NCBI RefSeq assembly: GCF_016900355.1
Contig: NZ_JACJKA010000016.1
Coordinates: 25,347 to 89,346, forward strand
Direction: 5' to 3'
DNA: 64,000 nt
Origin: Bacteroides mediterraneensis
Lineage (GTDB): Bacteria > Bacteroidota > Bacteroidia > Bacteroidales > Bacteroidaceae
The notes below the pieces were generated by a model, which was not told where the DNA came from, made no database searches, and saw only the letters and a list, made by a program, of their open reading frames with translations. The position numbers and the translations under genes are program-made. Of the stretch, positions 43,718 through 52,413 are shown piece by piece. The first letter of the stretch is position 1; the number at the start of each line of letters is the position of its first letter.

Positions 43718-44425
43718 TCAGAAGTCAAAAGACAGTTGTAATTCTCCGGCACTCATGGCCTTCCGGTTTTTCAATGACTCTTGTACCCGGAGAACGAGAT
43801 TCGTATGTCCAGCTTCAAGAACCGTGAATGTAGGCAGCCAGACATTGGCCACACGCACAAGATTGAGCTGATAGCTACGCCAATGCTCCAGTGTGAGTGT
43901 ATTCATCCAGGCAATTTCACCAGGAACGGAGTTCATCAGCATGTTGATGGCAGTCATCTTCACGCAGGTCAGGTCTATATCAGAACCGTAACAGAAGATA
44001 CGGTCATTCGGATTTGTCCGGCTCAAACTCTTGACAGCGGACAGCAACATTCTACCGGAACCGCATGTAGGGTCATAGACTGACTGACCTGGGCGGATAT
44101 TGGCACATGTGACAGCGGCCATCAGGTCGGAAACATGCTGTGGCGTGAAGAACTGGCCGTTATGTCCGTGACTTATATGTTCCATAAAAACCTCACCAAT
44201 TATGTCACGGAACCCTTCAGAATGGTCGGCTACCACCTGCACCATCCGCATGAATATTCTATTCTCCTGTTCATCATACAGTCTGTCAATTTTCGCATAA
44301 TCCTCTCTGTATTTACCGCATGAAAGGACGAAAAGGAACACATCCAAGAAATCCCTGAATACCTCGGCACTACCGTGAGAACGGCTCAGGCTATCGAACA
44401 ACGTCATAAATTCTTTGGGTATCAT
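43718..44425 (-). CDS. N6-adenine DNA methylase-like protein lacking the catalytic NPPY motif
   Basis: 235 aa from the ATG at 44425; a longer frame starts upstream but its extra 25 residues look random. Resembles the N6_Mtase core of HsdM: FFTPQHVSDLMAAVTC, then VYDPTCGSGRMLLSAV (SAM site) and YGSDIDLTCVKMTAINMLM. After this the family normally has NPP[FY]; here it reads GEIAWMNTLTLEHWRSY with no such motif, and the protein ends early. It probably binds SAM or DNA without methylating. Common in Bacteroidales elements. No HsdS or HsdR nearby. Confidence 0.75.
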   Translation of the reverse strand: MIPKEFMTLFDSLSRSHGSAEVFRDFLDVFLFVLSCGKYREDYAKIDRLYDEQENRIFMRMVQVVADHSEGFRDIIGEVFMEHISHGHNGQFFTPQHVSDLMAAVTCANIRPGQSVYDPTCGSGRMLLSAVKSLSRTNPNDRIFCYGSDIDLTCVKMTAINMLMNSVPGEIAWMNTLTLEHWRSYQLNLVRVANVWLPTFTVLEAGHTNLVLRVQESLKNRKAMSAGELQLSFDF

Positions 44426-44477
44426 AAAACAAAGCGTTAAAGGGAAACAATAAAGCGAAACCACACCAGCGGACTGC

Positions 44478-44497
44478 GGCACCCCCGATGGGGTGCC
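44478..44497. other. hairpin between two genes of the leftward operon
   Basis: GGCACCCC (44478-44485) and GGGGTGCC (44490-44497) form a perfect 8-bp GC-rich stem with a 4-nt loop, in the 80-bp gap upstream of the methylase-like gene. No T run follows, so it is more likely an attenuator-like or processing structure than a full terminator. Confidence 0.5.
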
Positions 44498-44505
44498 CAA
44501 TAAAC

Positions 44506-44979
44506 CTAACGGTAGTCACCTGGCCCCATAAAAACCACCTCACCGCTAAACTGCATCCAGCTGATTGAACTGAGGTGGAAATGGCATACGTCCTGCAAAA
44601 AATCCTCTATTTCCTCACTGTCCTCCAGAAGAACATCCAAAGAGATTGATATGACCTCACCCGTATTGTGGTCCAGAACGGCCAGTTTCCCATAAGCCCA
44701 GTCATTGAATAACGTGGCATGCAAACTGTTATGCCGGGCTATCGGGTAACGGCCATCGGTACAAGGCAGTAAACCTTTAGCTATTATCCACCCCACCACT
44801 TCATAACCATCCACCATTTCACAAGCAGCCATCACATTCTTCTTTCCGTCATACAGCATACGATAAAGCGAGAATCCCTCCGGAAGCTCGACCTCTGTCA
44901 TATCAGATACCGTATAGAGTACAAATTCTTCACCGTTCAACAGCCAAACGTAAAACTCAAAATCATTCAAATTCTTCAT
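44506..44979 (-). CDS. hypothetical protein (157 aa)
   Basis: An acidic mixed alpha/beta protein: FEFYVWLLNGEEFVLYTVSD, then DNTGEV-like DHNTGEVISISLDVLLEDSE. First gene of the leftward helicase operon; leader repeat copy 3 lies just upstream. No motif recognised. Confidence 0.65.
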   Translation of the reverse strand: MKNLNDFEFYVWLLNGEEFVLYTVSDMTEVELPEGFSLYRMLYDGKKNVMAACEMVDGYEVVGWIIAKGLLPCTDGRYPIARHNSLHATLFNDWAYGKLAVLDHNTGEVISISLDVLLEDSEEIEDFLQDVCHFHLSSISWMQFSGEVVFMGPGDYR

Positions 44980-45000
44980 ACACGACCTATTAATTGTAAA

Positions 45001-45364
45001 ACCTAAAATTATTCTTCAGCGAGATTTAGACCTTTTTTTTAAAAACCTTTGTCTGGGTTTGGTCTTTTGTCCGCTGACTTTTTTTTTAGATTGAGAATCA
45101 TTCCCCATCTGAGTTTGAGCCTTTTTTACGGCTTAAACAGGTATGGGAAAGTGGAATCAGAAAAGTTTTGAACAAAAAAAATGTTGGGGAGGCATGACGA
45201 CATCGTTATTTTTTTCAGGGCAAAGGCCGTGGCCGGAACTCTTTCATTTCCACTGACCCTTATAAATTTGCCGTCAAAAAACAAAGGCTCTCCGATGGGG
45301 AGTAACGAATTTCTTAGGAGGAAGCGGACAGCAGAAAAGAACAATGAAAGACAATCGGAAAAAG
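45001..45364. repeat. leader repeat, copy 3 (~364 bp)
   Basis: Same order of blocks as copy 1, with small deletions in the middle (around GCCTTTTTTACGG) and a changed segment before GGAAGCGGACAG. It retains the rightward TATAAATTTG box and the end GACAATCGGAAAAAG. It sits upstream of the leftward operon 44979-40058. Confidence 0.8.
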
Positions 45365-45516
45365 AATGAATAGTAGTAAAAATACACTGAATCGAAAATT
45401 TGAAGCGAATAGTCCAGTACTTACTGCAACCACCGGAATGTATCTCATTAAAAATAAAATATTTCATAAAAGGCAGAGACTCATCTCTGAAAAATATAAT
45501 TTAACAGAAACGACAC

Positions 45517-45593
45517 AAAAAAGCGGTCAAGAAAACCTTGACCGCTCCACCCACGCACATTCCGTAATGGGCTTTGCCAGAGCTCCGCTTGTA
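45517..45593 (-). ncRNA. candidate ~77-nt small RNA, copy A
   Basis: Promoter, body and terminator are all visible on the minus strand. The terminator pairs AGCGGTCAAG/CTTGACCGCT (45522-45531 with 45537-45546) and is followed by six U. Upstream, the body reads GGAGCTCTGGCAAAGCCC, then ATTACGGAATGTGCGTGGG. A paralogue with the same order lies at 59666-59747, and its terminator stem differs by one compensatory pair (C-G to T-A). No coding potential. Confidence 0.65.
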
Positions 45594-45598
45594 TATTC

Positions 45599-45629
45599 CA
45601 AATATAGCAAATTAAATCGGTAAAACAAA
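45599..45629 (-). promoter_or_regulatory. promoter of small RNA copy A
   Basis: On the minus strand TTTG (45629-45626) and TATATTTG (45606-45599) are 19 bp apart, a complete match to the Bacteroidales pattern. Confidence 0.7.
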
Positions 45630-45754
45630 AAATAGAAAATAAGAAAGTTACAAAAGCATATCTATCCATTATAATTTGTATAAAGAACAAGTAAAGGTAA
45701 CTCCTATTTAGAATTGCCACTTCATTTTTTATGTTGAAAAAGTATGCTAGGTTC

Positions 45755-46292
45755 TTATTTGATTAAATCTGTTGCGAACTTGCATGCATCGAATATCTGT
45801 CCGTCATAAAAGATGCCTTCCACCGGCGGCAGTGAGGTACGGTCAAAGAAATCTATCTTTCCCGAATGTTCTGATAAGGTATTCTTAATTTGAGCAAGTT
45901 CTTTACCCATGTCATTCAATCTTTGATTGACGGAATAACCTTTTAACAGATAATCTTTCCAATACAGTATTTGACCGCCTTCTAAATTGAACGTCTCTGT
46001 CACTTTTTACCCTATACCCTACTGAAAGAATCAAGTCAAGGTTATAATATTCAACTTGTCGAGAAACATATCTATCACCTTCTTTTTGAACTGTCGCAAA
46101 TTTTGCGACAGTTGCCATATCTTTCAATTCCTCTTTTAAGGCATTATTAATATGTTTACCGATTGTTTTTATATCACGACCAAACAACTCGGATAATTAT
46201 TGGCGATTTAGCCAAACGGTTTCATCTTCCATCCTTACTTCCAGCTTGATAGTTTCGTCCGGCTGGTATAATATGATTTCTCCCTGATCCAT
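45755..46292 (-). pseudogene. RhuM-family (virulence-like) protein, decayed
   Basis: From the ATG at 46292 the frame reads MDQGEIILYQPDETIKLEV, then ETVWLNRQ, a TAA where the family has Gln, then LSELFGRDIKTIGKHINNAL. It continues through the typical RQVEYYNLDLILSVGYRV. A frameshift near 45990 moves the rest (KDYLLKGYSVNQRLNDM, then PPVEGIFYDGQIFDACKF) into another frame, and it ends at DLIK, far short of the usual ~330 residues. At least three lesions, so a clear pseudogene. Confidence 0.8.
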
Positions 46293-46301
46293 ATTTCACT
46301 C

Positions 46302-46700
46302 TTAAATGGTGGCAAACTCATCCAGTTCTTTAATTCGCTTTACCATAAATTCAAAGCGTTTCTTTGTCAGTGGTGTAAGTGTGTCGAGGTTCTCACCATC
46401 GAAGTCCTCGCCATAGATAAGTGCGTCCACTCCTATACCGTGGTTGTAGTTTTCCCGGATGCAGTTCCGGAGCGTCCAAAGGTTCTCTAGGTTCACCCAG
46501 TCTGCTGTGCGCTTTCGGATCTGCCGGAACAACACAATGGCAGAGCGCAAGTAATGTCCCACGTGATCATAATCGTGTAATACGCGCTTGCCAAAATAGT
46601 ATAGAACTATTTCCTGATTTTCCTCATCCTCTACTACTTGGCAGAGAAAGAAAGGGATATTTTTCAGGTTATTCCAATCTACATATTTCTGTGATGTCAT
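46302..46700 (-). CDS. hypothetical protein (132 aa)
   Basis: Mixed composition with WNNLKNIPFFLCQVVEDEEN and TPLTKKRFEFMVKRIKEL; no motif recognised. It lies 9 bp upstream of the RhuM pseudogene and was probably cotranscribed with it. Function unknown. Confidence 0.6.
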   Translation of the reverse strand: MTSQKYVDWNNLKNIPFFLCQVVEDEENQEIVLYYFGKRVLHDYDHVGHYLRSAIVLFRQIRKRTADWVNLENLWTLRNCIRENYNHGIGVDALIYGEDFDGENLDTLTPLTKKRFEFMVKRIKELDEFATI

Positions 46701-46771
46701 AGATTTTATTTTATTTTTTAATTATACATGAGCTTACATACAAAGTTATGAATATTTGAAAACCAGCAATC

Positions 46772-47125
46772 TTAGTCTATGAAAAAATCACAGTCGTAAA
46801 CATCCTCACCTGACGGAAATCTCACCCTGACACAATAATTACCACAAACAATGAATTTATCAGAAACAACAGTTCCGACTTCTCCAGTATTCGGTTCTTT
46901 TACCTTGTAACCTGGTATCATCTTTTGAAGTTCAGTTTTCATCTTGTCTGAAGTGAAAACAGTTATATTGCATCCACAATGCTCATAATAGACCAAGCCC
47001 ATATCCATAGATTTTGTAGACTGTTCAACAATATCCATGATTTCCTGCTTGCTGAGTATAGATTCAGTTTCAAATTGCTGAACTTTTATATCGGGGAATT
47101 TTTTTATAAAATCTTCTTTTGTCAT
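46772..47125 (-). CDS. hypothetical protein (117 aa)
   Basis: It has EHCGCNITVFTSDKMKTEL and ends RVRFPSGEDVYDCDFFID, a beta-rich C-terminus. No recognised domain. Between the Fic gene and the RhuM region, on the same strand. Confidence 0.6.
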   Translation of the reverse strand: MTKEDFIKKFPDIKVQQFETESILSKQEIMDIVEQSTKSMDMGLVYYEHCGCNITVFTSDKMKTELQKMIPGYKVKEPNTGEVGTVVSDKFIVCGNYCVRVRFPSGEDVYDCDFFID

Positions 47126-47202
47126 AATAAATGTTCTATTAATTAACTATTTGAAATTATAAATATAAAAAATAGCATGCGACTTTTGAATATGCAACAG
47201 AT

Positions 47203-48666
47203 TCAAAACCTAAGAATGTACCCGTCAGCATCTTTAAAAGCGTTGCATTGTTCGAGATAATTCCGCGTTGCATCAAAGTCATCACCTTGAATATTGGCAC
47301 TAAACTGTCTTACACGGGAAATAGCTCTGATAAGGACACTCGGATCATTTCTTCTTGTCAATCTGCGAAGGGCATTAAGATAATCCTCTCTGAATACAGT
47401 CGGAATAATAATCTTCGATTGGTCAGCGGCCACCAGTTCCGCATTCATCATGATTCTGGAAATACGGCCATTCCCGTCAGCAAAAGGATGTACCTCACTA
47501 ATCATAAACAGCATGAAGAGAGATTTTGCAAAGGCATTATCCAAAGCCTGATAAAATTCAAAGCCTTTTCTGAGGGTACCTCTCACAAGTGTACAATCTA
47601 CAAAATGGGTATCACCGGCATGATTGTTCTGCATTTTGAACATACCTGGATTCTTTTCAGGGCGAGCAGCCATCATCACCCGGTGTCTGTCCTGAAGAAT
47701 ATCTATCAGTTCATCCGATGACGAAGGAACACGTTTCATTTCTCTGCGACTTGCCACAATATGAAATGTACCAAGTACGTCATGAGAATCTGCATTGCGG
47801 GCCGGCAGCGGCTGTCCTGTTTCTATGATCTGTCTCGCATCCTCTATTTCAAATTCCGTACCTTCAATATAATTGGAGAAATAGCTCTCGAAAAAGGCAA
47901 AATTTCGAAAGGCAGATGTTTCAACATTAGGTTCATCTATAGTTTCAAACGGTTGGTTATGCAATGCCTCAAACAGGACAGCAAAGAGTTTGACACGCTC
48001 AGCATCAAACGGTTCACCGATTGCTCTGGCCACAGCACCTGAAGATGTCAATATAGAGACAGGTCTTGTCTGTAGCAATGCACCGATGATGGAATTAAGA
48101 GTGTTGAACTCCTCTGCCATACCAAGTTCCTGAGAACATTCTCTTGCCCTGTCCCTGAAATCGTTCAATCCTTTTTCCCCATTCACCTGAAGATGTTTCT
48201 CCAAGTAGGTTTCAATATATTCGCGAGGCAGACACTTAGAGACACCACCACGAGAACGACTGGCCTGTAGATTCTCCAATGTCCTTCGTTCAGCACTTGA
48301 TATATATAAATTCTCTATGAAGGGCATGTCACGTTCACCACCGCCACATCCTTCCATCAAGTGAACCTTCAAACCTGGAAGTTTCACATTCTTCGTATAT
48401 TCGTATGTAAGATAAATATCTCCGTCTTCAGTAGGTTTTAACTCAAAAGCACTTCTATGACTGATTACAGCATGAGGAAAAAGGAAGCCTAAAATTCGGA
48501 AAACATTGCGCCTGACTATGTCTTCTAATGAATCCACCATATTTGGAGTATATATCTTAGATGTTATCTTACGGATACTACCCTCATTAACCATTTTCTT
48601 CCTTTTGCTTTCATTCATGTCTACACCAGCAAAAAGGACTTCCGAAATATTCAGTGCGATACTCAT
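47203..48666 (-). CDS. Fic-domain protein with built-in inhibitory motif
   Basis: 487 aa from the ATG at 48666; a TTG lies four codons upstream. The catalytic Fic loop is complete: HPFADGNGR at about 390-400. SNYIEG at about 263-268 fits the (S/T)xxxE(G/N) inhibitory motif, placed N-terminal to the Fic core (class II). Fic proteins transfer AMP or other nucleotide parts to target hydroxyls, and the motif's Glu normally keeps them inactive. No separate antitoxin gene is needed in this class. Two 20-bp direct repeats lie upstream of its start. Confidence 0.9.
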   Translation of the reverse strand: MSIALNISEVLFAGVDMNESKRKKMVNEGSIRKITSKIYTPNMVDSLEDIVRRNVFRILGFLFPHAVISHRSAFELKPTEDGDIYLTYEYTKNVKLPGLKVHLMEGCGGGERDMPFIENLYISSAERRTLENLQASRSRGGVSKCLPREYIETYLEKHLQVNGEKGLNDFRDRARECSQELGMAEEFNTLNSIIGALLQTRPVSILTSSGAVARAIGEPFDAERVKLFAVLFEALHNQPFETIDEPNVETSAFRNFAFFESYFSNYIEGTEFEIEDARQIIETGQPLPARNADSHDVLGTFHIVASRREMKRVPSSSDELIDILQDRHRVMMAARPEKNPGMFKMQNNHAGDTHFVDCTLVRGTLRKGFEFYQALDNAFAKSLFMLFMISEVHPFADGNGRISRIMMNAELVAADQSKIIIPTVFREDYLNALRRLTRRNDPSVLIRAISRVRQFSANIQGDDFDATRNYLEQCNAFKDADGYILRF

Positions 48667-48728
48667 ATATTCAATCAATATTTAACTACAAAAATAGTAA
48701 ATAAGCACGTAGATAAAAGCGGTCTAAA

Positions 48729-48780
48729 CCATTTTTAGTATGATAAGAGGGGTTAAATCACCATTTTTAGTATGATAAGA
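48729..48780. promoter_or_regulatory. two 20-bp direct repeats upstream of the Fic gene
   Basis: CCATTTTTAGTATGATAAGA occurs at 48729-48748 and 48761-48780, 32 bp apart (three helical turns), 60-115 bp upstream of the Fic start. It looks like a binding-site pair for a regulator. Confidence 0.6.
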
Positions 48781-48831
48781 GTGTAAAGTTCCTCTTTCGA
48801 TGGCTGATATTTGAATTTATAACACAATCAA

Positions 48832-49416
48832 TCATCTTCTATTTGGTTGAACTTTCTCTTCGCTCAAATAATTGTATATGGTCTGTTTGGACTTGATACC
48901 GGTAATCCCCATAATCTGCGGTACGGAAGTTCCAGCGTTGTAGAGTTGGATGACAGCCTCCTTTTTCGGTTTCTTCATCTTCACACCTTTCTGTCTCCCA
49001 AACTTGACCCCTCGTTTTTGGGCTGCCTCGATTCCGGCTTTGCATCCTTCGAGAATGAGATTACGGTTATACTCGGCCAGAGATGCGAGTATCTGCATGG
49101 TAAACCTGCCGACAGCTGAAGACGTATCGAGATTGTCCTGAAGGGAAACAAGTTTGATACGCCGCATCTCCAGCTTGGCACAAAGGTCGAGCATTTCCTT
49201 GACGGAACGGCCTAGTCGGTCTAATCGGTAAATGACAAGAGTGTCATCGGCACGAAGGTAATCCAGGCAAGCAGTCAGGCCTTCACGCTTGAACTCTTTT
49301 CCGGAGATTTTATCTGTGAAGATCCGGATGCAACCGGCATTGTTCAGTGCATCAACCTGAGAAGAGAGGTTCTGCTCTCTCGTACTTACCCTGGCATATC
49401 CTATTTTTTCTCCCAT
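48832..49416 (-). CDS. serine recombinase (resolvase/invertase family)
   Basis: 194 aa. Catalytic Ser in YARVSTREQ (about residue 11), the Arg cluster in VIYRLDRLGRS, the long E-helix, and a C-terminal Hin-like HTH (AVIQLYNAGTSVPQIMGIT). All active-site residues are present. Probably resolves cointegrates or inverts DNA; a set of inverted repeats resembling a res site lies just upstream. It stands alone between the Fic gene and a MORN-like gene. Confidence 0.9.
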   Translation of the reverse strand: MGEKIGYARVSTREQNLSSQVDALNNAGCIRIFTDKISGKEFKREGLTACLDYLRADDTLVIYRLDRLGRSVKEMLDLCAKLEMRRIKLVSLQDNLDTSSAVGRFTMQILASLAEYNRNLILEGCKAGIEAAQKRGVKFGRQKGVKMKKPKKEAVIQLYNAGTSVPQIMGITGIKSKQTIYNYLSEEKVQPNRR

Positions 49417-49540
49417 AGTCTAAATTAAACTTGATTTTCCAAAGATACTATATTTAGACTATAAAAGCAAGAAAAATGCCCTATATATATAATGTATAGG
49501 GCAAACTCATATAGTCTATACTAAACTATAGTTTATTTTA
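49415..49540. promoter_or_regulatory. res-like inverted-repeat cluster upstream of the recombinase
   Basis: ATAGTCTAAAT (49415-49425) is inverted at 49452-49462. A hairpin GCCCTATA/TATAGGGC spans 49478-49502. A third element at 49511-49540 repeats TAGTCTA and includes the perfect palindrome AAACTATAGTTT (49523-49534). The order of spaced dyads beside a resolvase gene is typical of a res site and would also autoregulate the gene. Confidence 0.6.
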
Positions 49541-49581
49541 GACGGACAAATTATCATCTTCCTAATAAAATGGTTAAACAT

Positions 49582-50310
49582 TTACTTTTCGTCCCATTCC
49601 TTTGTATTGCCGAGAACTGCATCATATTGTGACCATTTCCCGGTCTTTCTCCCATCGGAGAATTGGCCGCGAATGGTTACATAGGGTTTTCCATCTTTCC
49701 TCATTTCCACGCTGTACGGGCCGTCAAGTTCGCCATTGCGATAGTGTTGTAACCTGATACCTGTTATACCACCTCCGGCATCAATAACTTCATTCCAAGT
49801 TCCATCTTTCTTGCCGTTAATCCATTGTCCTTCAATCAGGGTTTTACCTGTAGACATATCATAGCGCCGCTCTGTTCCATGCTCCAAGCTATTCCGGTAG
49901 TCCTTTTCAGATTCTTTCCTGCCATTACTGAAGTAAGTTATGACTGTTCCGTCTATCTTGCCGTCTTTCATGGGAGTATCCTTGCGGTGAGTTATACCGT
50001 CCTTATAGTATTCAATAAAAAGACCATTGCGCTTTCCGTCAGTATAATTACCTTCCTCTCTTACTATTCCATCCCTCAGGCGAAGGTAGCTCCCATCCAT
50101 AATGCCATCCTTAAGGTTCACAATTTCCTCATCCAGCCCCTTCATTATACGGATGCTACCGTTCAGAGGTTCATTGTCACTTTTCTGGTAATACACAACA
50201 TTATGGTTACTGTCTGTAACAACCTCAATATTCTCCCATTCGATAGTTGTCTGGGAGGATGCTGAAACAGCCATCTGGGTACAAAAAAGTACTGAAATCA
50301 ATTTATTCAT
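49582..50310 (-). CDS. secreted MORN/YwqK-like repeat protein
   Basis: 242 aa from the ATG at 50310 (MNKLISVLFCTQMAVSASSQ, a signal peptide). The body consists of repeats of the MORN/YwqK type: DGKRNGLFIEYYKDG, GKIDGTVITYFSNGRKE, NGKKDGTWNEV, GRKTGKWSQYD, each about 22-25 residues. Databases often label these YwqK antitoxin-like; here the signal peptide makes a periplasmic or surface role more likely. No partner toxin is adjacent. Confidence 0.75.
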   Translation of the reverse strand: MNKLISVLFCTQMAVSASSQTTIEWENIEVVTDSNHNVVYYQKSDNEPLNGSIRIMKGLDEEIVNLKDGIMDGSYLRLRDGIVREEGNYTDGKRNGLFIEYYKDGITHRKDTPMKDGKIDGTVITYFSNGRKESEKDYRNSLEHGTERRYDMSTGKTLIEGQWINGKKDGTWNEVIDAGGGITGIRLQHYRNGELDGPYSVEMRKDGKPYVTIRGQFSDGRKTGKWSQYDAVLGNTKEWDEK

Positions 50311-50640
50311 AAACGTGTATTTTATAGGTTCGTTATACTGTTTCAAAGTTCATTATCTGGCCTGATACAGATGAACAGAACAGTCACATACGAATAAATT
50401 ACTGAAAACATCAGATATCAGTATGATGTCAGGAATGACAGTAATAATGTATGCTCTTCTGTGATTCAAGTGATTTGAAACTGGGTCGTCTACAAATCTA
50501 ACGAAAAGTTCATGAAAACAGACCGTTAGACTCTGTTTTTTTATCTCCTTTGATGAAAGCGTGTGCTAATCAACGAACATAAACCAGAGGTTTGTCACAA
50601 TATCATATATTAGAAACAACAGCTTTGGAGTATAGAAATT
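50311..50640. other. non-coding gap
   Basis: I see no gene, repeat or clear promoter in this AT-rich stretch between two divergent genes. Confidence 0.5.
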
Positions 50641-50648
50641 CACATAAA

Positions 50649-50729
50649 TTGTCCGAAATAATGTACGAATTTCGGACAAAATTAGCCAAGAACTTGTTTT
50701 GTCCGAAAAAAAGCATTAATTTCGGACAA
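50649..50729 (+). promoter_or_regulatory. two operator dyads and promoter of the AbiE operon
   Basis: TTGTCCGAAA...TTTCGGACAA occurs at 50649-50679 and 50699-50729, each with 10-bp arms and an 11-bp centre, 50 bp apart. A promoter-like pair TTG (50694-50696) and TAATTTCG (50717-50724) overlaps the second dyad. AbiEi antitoxins are known to repress their own operon through inverted repeats, so these are very likely operators. Confidence 0.75.
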
Positions 50730-50740
50730 AATTAGATTCC

Positions 50741-51340
50741 ATGGTACTATCAAAAGTCATCAAAGAGCACATAATCAGGAACGGAGAGAACAAGATATAC
50801 ACTGTTTCTGATTTTGCAGACTTGAACAACGATATGCTTGTTACAAGGGTGCTGTCAAGGCTGAAGGAAGAACAGTTCCTTATCAGGCTTTCACAAGGCA
50901 TATACCTGTATCCGAGCAGGAACAGGTTTGGAATTTGCAAGCCGAGCATTGATCAGATAGCCAATGCAATAGCTGAAAAGGATCATGCAAGGATAATACC
51001 TTCCGGCCTCACTGCCCTGAATGAACTGGGTTTGTCTACACAGGTGCCAATGAATGCAGTGTACATAACCAACGGAACTCCAAGAACCATAAAACTAGGC
51101 AACCGCTCAATCACATTCAAGAAAGGAACACCAAGATACTTTGCCTATCAAAGCCGTGTTTTCACGATGGTCGTGACCGCCCTCAAACAGATAGGAGATG
51201 ATAAGGTAAGTGATGAAGTCCTCTTGAAGATAAAGTCGATACTTGATACGGAAGAAAAGGAGAAGGTAAACCATGACTATAGGATAGCACCGCAATGGAT
51301 CAGAAAGAAACTTAAAACCGTTTTATATGGAAACAACTGA
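50741..51340 (+). CDS. AbiEi-family antitoxin (DUF6088-like)
   Basis: 199 aa. An N-terminal winged helix (KIYTVSDFADLNNDMLVTRVL, then LSQGIYLYP) is followed by the AbiEi core (GLTALNELGLSTQVP, YITNGTPRTIKLG). It acts as transcriptional repressor and as antitoxin of a type IV toxin-antitoxin system in which toxin and antitoxin do not touch. Its stop overlaps the toxin start by 14 bp. Two matching dyads precede it. Confidence 0.85.
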   Translation: MVLSKVIKEHIIRNGENKIYTVSDFADLNNDMLVTRVLSRLKEEQFLIRLSQGIYLYPSRNRFGICKPSIDQIANAIAEKDHARIIPSGLTALNELGLSTQVPMNAVYITNGTPRTIKLGNRSITFKKGTPRYFAYQSRVFTMVVTALKQIGDDKVSDEVLLKIKSILDTEEKEKVNHDYRIAPQWIRKKLKTVLYGNN

Positions 51341-52379
51341 GAAGACAATATGGATAAACCTGCCGGAAGATGAAAAACTCACAATATTGAGTAATATCGC
51401 CGAAGAAAAGGGAATAAAGGAAAATGCTGTTGAAAAGGATTTCTGGGTCAGCATGGTTCTTAAGGCTATGTTCAGTTTGGAATATAGTGACAACCTGGTT
51501 TTTAAGGGAGGTACAAGCCTCAGTAAAGGCTGGGGGCTGATAGAACGGTTTTCTGAAGACTGTGACCTGGCCATAGACAGGAAATATCTTGGTTTTGGAG
51601 AGGAACTATCCAGAAAGGACAGAACCAGATTAAGGAAAAAGTCTAAAGAGTTTATAGAAAACACCCTTTCAAAGGATTTAAATGTAAAACTTGAAGAACT
51701 GGGACTGGCCGGAAAATTCAAGATTAACATACCGGAAGTCAAGGAATCCGATAAGGATCCGGTCGAATTCTTTGTAGAGTATGAATCCTGTCTTAAGGAC
51801 AAGGAAGATTATATAAAAGAAAGGGTAAAGATAGAAATAAGCTGCAGGTCTATGTTCGAACCGTTTGAGAACGTGGAAATGCGGTCAATGATAGAGGATG
51901 CGTATCCGGAAGAGTCATTTGCACATCCCAAGTTCAGTGTCCCGACAGTAATACCAGGCAGAACCTTTCTTGAAAAGGTGTTCCTGCTTCACGAGGAGTT
52001 CAACAGGCCGGGTGGCTGTACGAGACTTGACAGACTGACCAGACACATGTATGATATAGAAAAGATGATGGACCGGGATTTCGCCAAAGAAGCGATGAAC
52101 GATTCAGGAATGTATGAGGAAATTGTAAAACACCGCCAAAGCCTGACCGCATGGAGTGGTCTGGACTATAAGCTGCATAAACCATCAACCATTGATTTCA
52201 TACCAGATGAAACAACAAGAAAAGAACTGGAGAAGGACTATTCGAAGATGCAGGAAAGTTTCATTTATGGTCAATCATTATCCTACGAAGAATTGATAGC
52301 AAGATTAAAAGAGCTGCAAGAACGCTTCAGGTCATTGACTTGGGAAAAAGAAAGCGAATTCTTCAAGGAAGAGAACTAG
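51327..52379 (+). CDS. AbiEii-family nucleotidyltransferase toxin
   Basis: 350 aa. Nucleotidyltransferase motif: LVFKGGTSLSKGWGLIERFS then EDCDLAID, the GG-T-S-L-S/K...D-x-D pattern of AbiEii/MenA toxins. Members add nucleotides to tRNA ends or otherwise block translation and can give phage abortive infection. The gene is coupled to AbiEi. The combination is a standard AbiE module carried as cargo or stabiliser of the element. Confidence 0.85.
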   Translation: METTEKTIWINLPEDEKLTILSNIAEEKGIKENAVEKDFWVSMVLKAMFSLEYSDNLVFKGGTSLSKGWGLIERFSEDCDLAIDRKYLGFGEELSRKDRTRLRKKSKEFIENTLSKDLNVKLEELGLAGKFKINIPEVKESDKDPVEFFVEYESCLKDKEDYIKERVKIEISCRSMFEPFENVEMRSMIEDAYPEESFAHPKFSVPTVIPGRTFLEKVFLLHEEFNRPGGCTRLDRLTRHMYDIEKMMDRDFAKEAMNDSGMYEEIVKHRQSLTAWSGLDYKLHKPSTIDFIPDETTRKELEKDYSKMQESFIYGQSLSYEELIARLKELQERFRSLTWEKESEFFKEEN

Positions 52380-52413
52380 CTCAAAACATATTCATCTTTA
52401 AATATATAATATT

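Noticed and set aside
43718..44425. Complete type I restriction-modification system
   Set aside because: Methylase-like protein has no NPPY motif and there is no HsdS or HsdR gene nearby.
49582..50310. YwqK antitoxin of a toxin-antitoxin pair
   Set aside because: It has a signal peptide and no adjacent toxin gene; better described as a secreted MORN-like protein.
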